Shown piece after piece: positions 1-6,107 of a DNA stretch of 21,536 nucleotides. Under the pieces are notes generated by a model, which did no database searches, was not told the DNA's origin, and saw nothing but the letters and a program-made list of their open reading frames with translations. The translations under genes were made by a program, and so were the position numbers. Source of the stretch: CAYLYP01 sp964387795 (GTDB lineage Bacteria > Bacteroidota > Bacteroidia > Bacteroidales > UBA7960); assembly GCA_964387795.1 (NCBI GenBank), contig CAYLYP010000054.1:1-21536 (forward strand). The letters are read 5' to 3'. Positions within the stretch are counted from its first letter, which is position 1. Each line of letters starts with the position of its first letter.

Positions 1-317
1 ATATAACAGAATGGATATTGTGGTTTTTGCAATGTTTAATAAATGCTATTGACTCTACGGACGGGACTTTATCGAAAATACTTCATAAAGCAGAATTTTG
101 GAAAATACATTCCACCACAATTCTCAATGATAGGCAACAAAAAATAATAAATAAGCTACTTGATGGATTTGACGGAAAGTTAACAAGCTCGAAATGGGCG
201 AAAATCAACAAGTGTTCACAAGATACAGCTCTTCGTGATATTCAGGATTTAATGAAGAAGAATATTTTACAAAAAGAAGCTGGCGGTGGACGCAGCACAA
301 ATTATGAATTGAAATAA
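1..317 (+). CDS. Fic-family protein, C-terminal end (partial)
   Basis: The frame is open from base 3 to the TAA at 315-317 and runs off the left edge; the TTG at 18 is internal, not the start. The visible 104 residues resemble the tail of Fic (AMP-transferase) proteins: a helical ITEWILWFLQCL segment that ends the Fic fold, followed by a winged-helix domain containing TSSKWAKINKCSQDTALRDI and ending KEAGGGRSTNYELK. The catalytic HxFx(D/E)GNGR loop lies outside the window, so activity cannot be judged. Fic proteins of this type commonly carry a C-terminal DNA-binding domain, suggesting autoregulation (family knowledge). The natural-looking C-terminus indicates the gene ends intact here. No antitoxin-like partner is visible downstream. 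Confidence 0.82.
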   Translation, partial: ITEWILWFLQCLINAIDSTDGTLSKILHKAEFWKIHSTTILNDRQQKIINKLLDGFDGKLTSSKWAKINKCSQDTALRDIQDLMKKNILQKEAGGGRSTNYELK

Positions 318-470
318 ATGCCAGGCGGTAGTAAATAGGGCTTATTATGGTCTACACGCCCCAGCATGTTGAGCCAGCTAATGAGCTATAGTGGATAAGG
401 CCAGGTTGGACAAATCCCGCAATATGGGTTATAAATCAAGTGGGATATGAAGTATAATTTTTGATGATAG
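318..470. other. Intergenic stretch, nothing recognised
   Basis: About 150 bases follow the Fic gene with frequent stops in all frames. A reading of MVYTPQHVEPANEL occurs but stops at once. I see no RNA gene, terminator or convincing coding remnant. It leads directly into the palindromic repeat block. It might be the decayed 5' part of the truncated ATP-binding gene that resumes at 832, but no N-terminal motif of that family could be read. Confidence 0.5.
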
Positions 471-514
471 AAGGGAAACTCCTACGGAGTTATATATGCC
501 CACATAGCTTTGTG

Positions 515-534
515 CCCCCAGATAAATCTGGGGG
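515..534. repeat. Perfect hairpin of repeat copy 1
   Basis: CCCCCAGAT and ATCTGGGGG form a perfect 9-bp stem around an AA loop. The same stem recurs at 760-779 with one compensated base-pair change. Confidence 0.9.
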
Positions 535-759
535 TTATGCACAGGCTACTCCTAACGGAGTAATAAGAGCCTTGAATAGTCCGGGAGCTTGCAATAAAAG
601 GCACCTTACTTTATCCGGGAAAGGTATTGAAAAATGCATAAAAAATCAGGTAAAAGCCTATTATTCTTATCAGTAAATAGCCTTTAGATTTATCGGGGAA
701 AGGTATTAATAATCGCATTATAAATCCAATTAAAGCCTGTAGGGCTTTCCTGTAAATAA

Positions 760-779
760 CCCCCGGATAAATCCGGGGG
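760..779. repeat. Perfect hairpin of repeat copy 2
   Basis: CCCCCGGAT and ATCCGGGGG form a perfect 9-bp stem around an AA loop. Relative to 515-534, the sixth pair changed from A-T to G-C on both sides, so pairing is preserved. Confidence 0.9.
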
Positions 780-831
780 CTGGGTATGTATATAGCTAAC
801 ACAAAACCCTGTAAGGGGTTTCCCAATATGA

Positions 832-1503
832 AGGGAAAGAATTGATAAACTGGAGCTAGAAAATAAAACCATCACAAAAATCACCTATAAAGAGCGAATA
901 GACACAAGACTTTGGAATGCCGTTGCATTGCGTGAAGCGATTATTAATGCCATCATCCACAATGATTTCACCCGAGATATTCCACCAAAGTTTGAAATAT
1001 TTTCCAACAGACTTGAAATAACCAGTTATGGTGGGTTGTTTGAAGGAATGACTCAGGAAGATTTTTTTGATGGTTTATCATTACCACGCAATAAAGAACT
1101 TATGCGCGTTTATAAAGACTTGGGAATGGTTGAGCAACTAGGTTCAGGTGTGCCACGTATTCTACAAGCATATAACAAAGATTGTTTCAAGTTTTCAGAG
1201 AACTTTCTACGAATGATTTTCCCTGCGACAGAGAAGCTTCCCATGCAAGTCAACATGCAAGTAACCATGCAAGTCAGCACGCAAGTTGAAGAATTGATAA
1301 AAGTATTTACTGGTGAACACACACGGCAAGACTTGCAAGACAAATTGAAACTAGCAAACAGAGAGAATTTCAGGAAAAACTATCTTCAATCAGCTTTAGA
1401 TGAAGAATTAATAGAATTGACCATCCCTGAAAAACCAAATAGTAGTAAACAAAAATACAGATTAACAGAAAAGGGAATTTTAATGAAAGAAAAGCTCATA
1501 TAA
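832..1503 (+). pseudogene. 5'-truncated ATP-binding (AlbA/RecG-like) regulator
   Basis: The frame is open from 832 (just after an in-frame TGA at 829-831) to TAA at 1503, and family-like sequence is readable from the first codons (IDKLELENKTITKITYKER, then RLWNAVALREAIINAIIHND), well upstream of the TTG at 928. It corresponds to the C-terminal half of ATP-binding proteins with a Schlafen/AlbA_2 domain followed by a GHKL-type ATPase (HATPase_c_4). Seen are the N-box-like REAIINAIIHNDF, a GLGMVEQLGSGVPRI-like segment (DLGMVEQLGSGVPRI here), a tetrapeptide repeat MQVN/MQVT/MQVS/TQVE, and a C-terminal winged helix ending KYRLTEKGILMKEKLI. The N-terminal AlbA_2 domain is missing and the frame begins where the palindromic repeat block ends, so a repeat insertion probably removed or separated the 5' end. 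A residual protein from TTG 928 is possible but unlikely to be functional. Confidence 0.72.
1243..1290 (+). repeat. 12-bp in-frame tandem repeat, four copies
   Basis: Units ATGCAAGTCAAC, ATGCAAGTAACC, ATGCAAGTCAGC and ACGCAAGTTGAA encode MQVN, MQVT, MQVS, TQVE. They form the linker between the ATPase and winged-helix parts. Comparable (T/M)xQV tetrapeptide repeats occur in this linker in related proteins, and their 12-bp period keeps frame when copy number changes. Confidence 0.85.
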
Positions 1504-1590
1504 ACCACCACTCGTTAGACAAGCACATAAACTGGAAGCACAATACCTACACACTTCCAAACCAACCAAAGGGCATACTCAAACACATGA

Positions 1591-1718
1591 GTGATAGAAA
1601 TTATTGACAAGTTGAAAGAAGCTATTCAAGAGATTAATTCAAGAGATTAATTCAAGAGATTAAATCATGGGAACAAATCATGGGATCCATCACAAAGGCA
1701 ATTCGTATCTATGAATAG
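1591..1718 (+). pseudogene. Small frame broken by a 13-bp triplication
   Basis: From GTG 1591 the frame reads VIEIIDKLKEAIQEI, then hits stops inside three perfect tandem copies of TTCAAGAGATTAA (1625-1637, 1638-1650, 1651-1663). After the repeat a frame reads EIKSWEQIMGSITKAIRIYE and ends at TAG 1716-1718. Removing two repeat copies (26 bp) joins both parts into one uninterrupted frame of about 33 codons. This looks like the C-terminal remnant of an unidentified helical protein; an in-frame TGA lies just upstream of the GTG, so the rest is lost or shifted. The product is not recognised. Confidence 0.4.
1625..1663. repeat. 13-bp perfect tandem repeat, three copies
   Basis: TTCAAGAGATTAA occurs three times without change. 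Perfect identity suggests recent slippage; 13 bp is not a multiple of three and disrupts the surrounding frame. Confidence 0.95.
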
Positions 1719-1776
1719 GAATGGGCTTCAGCCCATTCCTAAAATGCAACACCAAAAAATCATTGGCTTTAGCCAA
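1716..1776. repeat. Two-hairpin palindromic repeat (REP-like)
   Basis: The first hairpin is a perfect 12-bp stem (TAGGAATGGGCT with its complement, 1716-1727 and 1730-1741) around a TC loop. The second is TTGGCT-TT-AGCCAA at 1763-1776. Both follow the long-stem, 2-nt-loop style of the block at 479-830 but differ in sequence. A transcription-terminator role is possible for the first hairpin, but no T-run follows on the plus strand. Confidence 0.75.
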
Positions 1777-1893
1777 ATTATTACAAATTGAAATGCTGAA
1801 GAATGAAGCAAATTGCCGAATGAGCGAATTGAAGACCAAATGCTTTTGAAAAATGAAGGTAATGTTTTAATCCCTTAGAAACATGCATTTATA
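1777..1893. other. Intergenic stretch, no gene seen
   Basis: A+T-rich sequence with loose internal repetition of GAATGAGC / GAATTGAA / AATGAAG type words. No frame of interest and no RNA gene recognised. Confidence 0.4.
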
Positions 1894-1941
1894 ATTTGCT
1901 TATTTGCTCATTTGCTTATTTGCTCATTTGCTCATTTGCAA
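1894..1941. repeat. Octamer tandem array ATTTGCTY
   Basis: Six consecutive 8-bp units: ATTTGCTT, ATTTGCTC, ATTTGCTT, ATTTGCTC, ATTTGCTC, ATTTGCAA. Simple-sequence arrays of ATTTGC words are seen between genes in Bacteroidota. It lies downstream of katG and does not sit in a promoter of a visible gene. Confidence 0.9.
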
Positions 1942-1951
1942 ACAGTCATTC

Positions 1952-2017
1952 AATCATGAGGGTTTGTTCAGGATGGGGTTTTGTGCATTAGCCCACCTGA
2001 AAAAACCCTCAATGATT
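1952..2017. repeat. Long imperfect inverted repeat 3' of katG
   Basis: The left arm 1952-1978 (AATCATGAGGGTTTGTTCAGG...) is nearly complementary to the right arm 1992-2017 (...CCTGAAAAAACCCTCAATGATT), with one bulge and a few mismatches around a 13-nt loop. On the plus strand a T-run follows at 2025-2030; on the katG (minus) strand no U-run follows. It sits 23 bp after the katG stop codon, so it could protect or end the katG transcript, but it is not a canonical intrinsic terminator in that direction. Confidence 0.65.
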
Positions 2018-2040
2018 AAAAGTGATTTTTTATTGCCAGT

Positions 2041-4218
2041 TTATTTCAATAAATCAAAACGGTCTGAATTCATTACTTTTACCCAGGCATTCACAAAATC
2101 TTTGACGAACTTTTCTTTATTATCGTCCTGCGCATATACCTCGGCATAGGAACGCAAAACAGAATTAGACCCAAATACAAGGTCAACCCTTGTAGCTGTC
2201 CATTTAATCTTTCCGCTTTTTCGTTCAACGATGTTGTAAAGATTATCGGATACAGCTTGCCAGGTATAATTCATGTCAGTAAGGTTAACAAAAAAGTCAT
2301 TTGTTAATGCCCCTGTATTTTCAGTAAATACACCATGCCTTGTGCCACCATGATTGGTTCCCAGGACACGCATGCCCCCAATTAAAACTGTCATTTCAGG
2401 TGCTGTCAGGCCCATTAACTGCGTCCTGTCGAGAAGCATTTCTTCAGGTTTTGCTGCATATTCTTTTTTCTGCCAGTTCCTATACCCATCATGTATGGGT
2501 TCAAGCACCTCAAAAGATCCTGCATCAGTCATTTCAGCCAATGCATCTCCCCTGCCTGCTGCAAAAGGGACTTTAATTTTAAAGCCAGCTTTTTCAGCGG
2601 CTTTTTCCACTGCTGCACTGCCACCAAGAACAATCAAATCGGCAATACTAACCTTTTTATTTAATGTGGCCTGTATTTCGGTAAGCTTGTTTAATACCTT
2701 TTCAAGCCGCTTTGGCTCATTGCCCTCCCAGTCTTTTTGAGGAGCGAGACGTATCCTTGCGCCATTGGCCCCTCCCCTGTAATCGGAGCACCTGAAAGTC
2801 CTGGCACTGTCCCATGCAGTATTAATAAGTTCAACAGGGCTCAGGCCACAGCTTAAAAGCTTTGATTTAAGTTCATCTATTTCCTGTTCTGATAATGTGT
2901 AATCTACTTTAGGTATTGGATCTTGCCAGATCAAATCTTCTTTTGGGATATCGGCACCAAGATAGCGGCTTTTAGGACCTAGATCACGATGGGTTAGCTT
3001 AAACCATGCCCTTGAAAACATTTGTTCAAAGTATTCAGGATCTTTATAGTAACGTTCAGCTATTTTACGATATCCGGGATCCATTTTTAAAGCCATATCA
3101 GCATCTGTCATCATGGGATTTCTCCGAACACCCGGGACATGGGCATCAAAAGGTTTGTCCTCTTCTTTTATGTTTATTGGTTCCCATTGCCAGGCACCGG
3201 CAGGACTTTTTTTCAACTCCCATTCATAAGTAAACAGCAGGTAAAAATAGGTATGGTTCCATTTATCGGGGTGGGTAGACCAGGCACCTTCAATGCCACT
3301 TGTAACGGTATGTTCGGCATTACCCTTTCCTTTTGGGTTCTTCCAGCCCAATCCCTGTTCATGGAGGTCGGCAGCTTCAGGATTAGGCCCCAATTGTGAA
3401 GCATCCCCATTCCCATGTGCTTTGCCAACGGTATGGCCACCGGCAGTTAATGCAACAGTCTCTTCATCGTTCATTGCCATACGTTTGAAGGTAACCCGCA
3501 TGGCCTGGGCAGTTTTTAAGGGGTCAGGTTTCCCATCAACACCTTCCGGGTTCACGTATATTAAGCCCATCTGAACAGCAGCCAAAGGATTTTCGAGGCT
3601 TTCTTCTTTTGATTTATCGGAATAGCGGCTTTTCCCCAGCCATTCTTTCTCTGCGCCCCAGTAAATATCCTTTTCAGGATGCCAGATATCTTCGCGTCCG
3701 CCCCCAAAGCCAAATGTTTTAAAACCCATTGACTCATAGGCCATATTTCCGGCAAGGATCATTAAATCAGCCCAGGAAATATTGTTGCCATATTTTTTCT
3801 TTAAAGGCCATAACAGACGGCGTGCTTTATCGAGGTTCACATTATCCGGCCAACTGTTTAGAGGGGCAAAACGCTGGTTGCCTGTATTGCCGCCTCCCCT
3901 GCCATCAGCCATACGATAGGTGCCGGCGCTATGCCATGCCATACGTATCATCAAACCACCATAATGGCCCCAGTCGGCAGGCCACCATTCCTGGCTTTCT
4001 GTCAACAGCTTTTTAAGGTCGTTTTTAAGCTGTTCTAAATCGAGCTTTTTAAAAGCTTCCCTATAATTAAAATCCTTTCCAAAAGGATTTGTTTTTACAT
4101 CATGCTGATGCAAAATATCCAGGTTTAATGCTTCAGGCCACCAACTCATTACAGAGCTGTTAATGTCCGTATTTGCCCCATGCATAACTGGGCATTTACC
4201 TTTCATTGGATTGTCCAT
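2041..4218 (-). CDS. katG: Catalase-peroxidase KatG
   Basis: Heme-dependent bifunctional catalase-peroxidase removing hydrogen peroxide in the cytoplasm. The 725-residue length is normal for KatG, with both fused peroxidase domains. The N-terminal domain has the distal pocket RMAWHSAGTYR (R92, W95, H96), the WPDN aspartate (D125) of the access channel, Y221 in YVNPEG and M247 (with W95 the Met-Tyr-Trp cross-link), and the proximal heme ligand H262 in GGHTVGKAHG. The C-terminal half (from about 435) keeps the fold but lacks the heme site, as usual. Start ATG 4218 gives MDNPMKGKCPVMHG, the conserved KatG N-terminus; a second in-frame ATG lies four codons later. No Shine-Dalgarno is seen, usual for the phylum. 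It is transcribed alone, 351 bp after the type IX cargo gene. All key residues are present. Confidence 0.97.
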   Translation of the reverse strand: MDNPMKGKCPVMHGANTDINSSVMSWWPEALNLDILHQHDVKTNPFGKDFNYREAFKKLDLEQLKNDLKKLLTESQEWWPADWGHYGGLMIRMAWHSAGTYRMADGRGGGNTGNQRFAPLNSWPDNVNLDKARRLLWPLKKKYGNNISWADLMILAGNMAYESMGFKTFGFGGGREDIWHPEKDIYWGAEKEWLGKSRYSDKSKEESLENPLAAVQMGLIYVNPEGVDGKPDPLKTAQAMRVTFKRMAMNDEETVALTAGGHTVGKAHGNGDASQLGPNPEAADLHEQGLGWKNPKGKGNAEHTVTSGIEGAWSTHPDKWNHTYFYLLFTYEWELKKSPAGAWQWEPINIKEEDKPFDAHVPGVRRNPMMTDADMALKMDPGYRKIAERYYKDPEYFEQMFSRAWFKLTHRDLGPKSRYLGADIPKEDLIWQDPIPKVDYTLSEQEIDELKSKLLSCGLSPVELINTAWDSARTFRCSDYRGGANGARIRLAPQKDWEGNEPKRLEKVLNKLTEIQATLNKKVSIADLIVLGGSAAVEKAAEKAGFKIKVPFAAGRGDALAEMTDAGSFEVLEPIHDGYRNWQKKEYAAKPEEMLLDRTQLMGLTAPEMTVLIGGMRVLGTNHGGTRHGVFTENTGALTNDFFVNLTDMNYTWQAVSDNLYNIVERKSGKIKWTATRVDLVFGSNSVLRSYAEVYAQDDNKEKFVKDFVNAWVKVMNSDRFDLLK

Positions 4219-4569
4219 AGTGTTTTTTTATTAAGTTTACCCCAAATATAAATTCAGCCTTTCGTATTTAACTTGCGCTAAAATTAAGTATCAGATTGAA
4301 TTTATTTCATTTCATACAAATATATCAAATAAAACGACAAATAATAATTATTTATTAATTCCAATAATTGGCCCTATCAGGCAAATTGAGCATAATAATA
4401 AAAAACAGCATTCCTGCTTCCCTTAAGGGGAATTGAAATCCCAGGGTTATAAGTTCAAAATTTAAGGCATAAAAACCTATCTGGAAAAAATGCAATAAGC
4501 ATTCATCCAAATATGGTAAGTGCCACCAGAACCTTATCCTCTTTATTATATTCTGAAATTATTGGGGGG
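4219..4569. other. katG upstream region
   Basis: A 351-bp A+T-rich spacer between katG and the upstream gene on the same strand. It contains a candidate -7 box close to katG and a short CCCTTAAGGG palindrome near 4423. No gene or RNA recognised. Confidence 0.5.
4243..4250 (-). promoter_or_regulatory. Candidate -7 element for katG
   Basis: Minus-strand TATATTTG matches the Bacteroidota consensus TAnnTTTG and lies 25 bp before the katG ATG. No TTG is found 19-21 bp upstream, so the -33 element is missing or degenerate; a second TATATTTG occurs further upstream near 4317-4326. Confidence 0.35.
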
Positions 4570-5685
4570 TTATAATTTGATAAATTTATATGAACCCATT
4601 TTGCCTCCACGCTCTACATTGATAAAGTATATCCCTTGTGATAAATCATTAACGGGTATTTGAAATTTACGGCTATTCTCAACTCTTGTTGATAATACCT
4701 GACCATGCAGGTTCATTATTGAAACCTTTACAAAATCAGAACCGGGAAGACTTATTGTAATGAAATCGCTGGCTGGGTTTGGGAAACAGGTAAATTCAAT
4801 TTCATTGTTTTCTTTACTGTAGTAAGTATATGTGCCTCTTTCGAAATTGATCCATGAACCAGAGGATTTGTCCCATTTTTGATCAGTGTATTGTTGTAGA
4901 ACCCCATCGCTATTATTGGAATTAAGCCTCTGGTAGCTGTTCACCCATGTATTCGTACTGATCCCCTTAGATTGTGTAAGGATTTTTGAAACAAATCCAC
5001 TTGCATCATAGCTGTATAATCTTTTCACATTTGAGAACCAGTCATTACCATATATATAATCAATTAATATTTCTTGGACATTATTCGACTCATTATAGGA
5101 ATATGATACACGCTGATCATTTAGCCATATACAAGAGAATTGGTCAAAGTTTTGCCATATATATTGCTGAACCAATCCATTATTATATATGTAGTTTTTA
5201 TTATAACTATTTATCCATTTATTTGATGAGGTTTGAAAAAATTGAGTAAGGACATTAGTGGTATCACCATCGTCATCATAAGAGTATGTATTCTTTATTT
5301 CGTAATTCCAACAATCGTTATACCACAAATCAACAATTTCAATTTCCTTTTTATTAAAACTATTATAAGTACTACTTACACGGCAATTATTCACCCATCT
5401 GTCCAACTGTATATCCCAGATTTGCACAATGTATTGGATAACATTCCCGTCACTATTGTTGGTATAAATGTACTGAATGCTGTTTTTCCATGTATTCGAG
5501 GAAGTATCACATAATTGTGTATAGGTTTTTATTAGATACCCGTTTTCATCATAAGCGTAATTTTGTTTGCTATAGCTTACCCATAAACCGTTTGTCCATG
5601 ATTCAATAAGATAGCTCTGGACATTTTGGCCAAGAATTGCTGTTGTTGTCAGCACACAAAAGATTAAAACAAAATACTTTTTCAT
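4570..5685 (-). CDS. Secreted repeat protein with type IX sorting domain
   Basis: Residues 1-19 (MKKYFVLIFCVLTTTAILG, then Q) form a signal peptide. Residues about 20-290 are rich in W, Y and N and are internally repetitive: TSSNTWKNS (61), TSSNKWINS (152) and ISTNTWVNS (242) recur every 90-91 residues, and YSYD/YAYD plus QxWD motifs alternate within each unit. Residues about 298-371 are a type A Por-secretion (T9SS) sorting domain: CFPNPASDFITI, VSIMNLHGQVL, IPVNDLSQGIYFINV, KFIKL. The protein should therefore cross the outer membrane and be released or surface-anchored. No catalytic motif is seen; the repeats suggest a structural or binding role, function unknown. Start ATG 5685 overlaps the end of an upstream broken frame as ATGA. 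Confidence 0.85.
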   Translation of the reverse strand: MKKYFVLIFCVLTTTAILGQNVQSYLIESWTNGLWVSYSKQNYAYDENGYLIKTYTQLCDTSSNTWKNSIQYIYTNNSDGNVIQYIVQIWDIQLDRWVNNCRVSSTYNSFNKKEIEIVDLWYNDCWNYEIKNTYSYDDDGDTTNVLTQFFQTSSNKWINSYNKNYIYNNGLVQQYIWQNFDQFSCIWLNDQRVSYSYNESNNVQEILIDYIYGNDWFSNVKRLYSYDASGFVSKILTQSKGISTNTWVNSYQRLNSNNSDGVLQQYTDQKWDKSSGSWINFERGTYTYYSKENNEIEFTCFPNPASDFITISLPGSDFVKVSIMNLHGQVLSTRVENSRKFQIPVNDLSQGIYFINVERGGKMGSYKFIKL

Positions 5686-5694
5686 CTGTAAATA

Positions 5695-5759
5695 AATTTT
5701 ATGTTTAAGGTCGGATGGAACTCCATGTTTACTAATTTCATTAGTATTTGTATATCATT
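5695..5759 (-). repeat. Reverse-orientation copy of cupin-gene DNA
   Basis: The minus strand here aligns without gaps to plus-strand bases 13279-13343 inside the second cupin gene: 54 of 65 positions are identical by my count, including a perfect 32-bp run (5695-5726 against 13312-13343, beginning ATGGAGTTCCATCCGACC). Reading frame is also preserved. This is far beyond chance in a window of this size, so the spacer holds a fragment of a cupin paralogue or of a shared mobile segment. Confidence 0.9.
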
Positions 5760-5766
5760 AGTAAAC
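5727..5766. promoter_or_regulatory. Inverted repeat before the type IX cargo gene
   Basis: GTTTACTAAT (5727-5736) and ATTAGTAAAC (5757-5766) are perfect inverted arms spaced by 20 bp, and a third ATTAGTA lies between at 5740-5746. They sit 42-82 bp upstream of the ATG at 5685. They could be operator sites, but the inner part overlaps the cupin-derived fragment and the sequence is A+T-rich, so the call is tentative. Confidence 0.3.
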
Positions 5767-5933
5767 AAGTTCGGTTCAATAGTCTTTAAGGCATTTTCTG
5801 CTTCGTTGCCATCAACTCATTGTATTATTAAATGTCGTCTTGTTACCTCGCATCTGAAACCAAAAGGCTTTTTCACAAGACTCAAAAATAGGAAGACTAT
5901 GACTATAATACTAACAAGCAAAGGCTTTTTTTC

Positions 5934-6107
5934 TTAAATCAAATGTGTGTCAAAGTGTCATTTTATTAAAAACTGCAATGATTTGCATATTTGCAATGAG
6001 CTGATTTTTCATTATAAGTAAACACAAGAAGAACTGAACCATTAGCTTGCACAAAAATGTTTCGTTTTATGAAATTTCACCCACTGCAAATATGCTTAAA
6101 AAACAAA
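5934..6107. other. Spacer 3' of the protease gene
   Basis: A+T-rich DNA between the protease stop and the interrupted frame. Contains TTTGCATATTTGCAATGAGC-like words but no gene, hairpin terminator or RNA that I can support. Confidence 0.4.

Larger units (their letters stand above)
479..830. repeat. Palindromic (REP/MITE-like) repeat block
   Basis: The block carries two copies of a three-hairpin element in inverted orientation. Copy 1 (about 479-558): small hairpin CTCC-TAC-GGAG, 25-nt spacer, a 9-bp stem with AA loop at 515-534, spacer, small hairpin CTCC-TAAC-GGAG. Copy 2 (about 733-820), read the opposite way, has the same layout around the stem at 760-779. Spacers share CCTGTnnATAA on one side and AGCTAT-rich sequence on the other. 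Between them lie two imperfect direct units beginning TTTATCSGGGAAAGGTATT at 610 and 689 (period 79). The short ORFs that cross this block on both strands follow the palindromes and are not genes. Similar dispersed palindromic repeats are common in Bacteroidota genomes, often linked to REP-associated transposases; none is encoded here. Confidence 0.75.
5682..5933 (-). pseudogene. Interrupted frame ending in a cupin fragment
   Basis: On the minus strand a frame of 83 codons runs from just after a TAA (5936-5934) to a TGA (5684-5682) that overlaps the next gene's ATG, with a single internal stop TGA at 5819-5817. The first part (PLLVSIIVIVFLFLSLV) is hydrophobic, and the second part ends NDIQILMKLVNMEFHPTLNI. 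That end corresponds to residues 80-99 of the cupin encoded at 13042-13446. No ATG starts the long frame, so it reads best as a decayed or chimeric coding remnant; an internal 19-codon ORF from ATG 5741 is possible but unsupported. Confidence 0.4.

Noticed and set aside
341..400. GTTGAGC, which fits the GTTRRRY core of integron attC sites
   Set aside because: No matching RYYYAAC partner at a suitable distance and no integron integrase; the 7-mer is expected by chance.
461..884. ORFs of 64-71 codons on both strands across 461-884
   Set aside because: They are readings through the palindromic repeat block; the proline/glycine-rich parts come from the hairpin stems and no family resemblance is seen.
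928..1503. Intact gene starting at TTG 928
   Set aside because: Family-conserved sequence continues upstream in frame to about 841, so TTG 928 lies inside the domain and the gene is truncated at its 5' end.
1904..2149. Plus-strand ORF of 81 codons through the octamer array
   Set aside because: Its first half is the translated ATTTGCTY repeat (LICLFAHLLIC) and its second half is antisense to katG.
2354..2740. Plus-strand ORF of 128 codons inside katG
   Set aside because: Antisense shadow of a well-conserved katG; no start signal or family motif.
5701..5937. Plus-strand ORF of 78 codons between the protease and type IX cargo genes
   Set aside because: It is antisense to the interrupted minus-strand frame, and its 5' end is the complement of the cupin-derived fragment.
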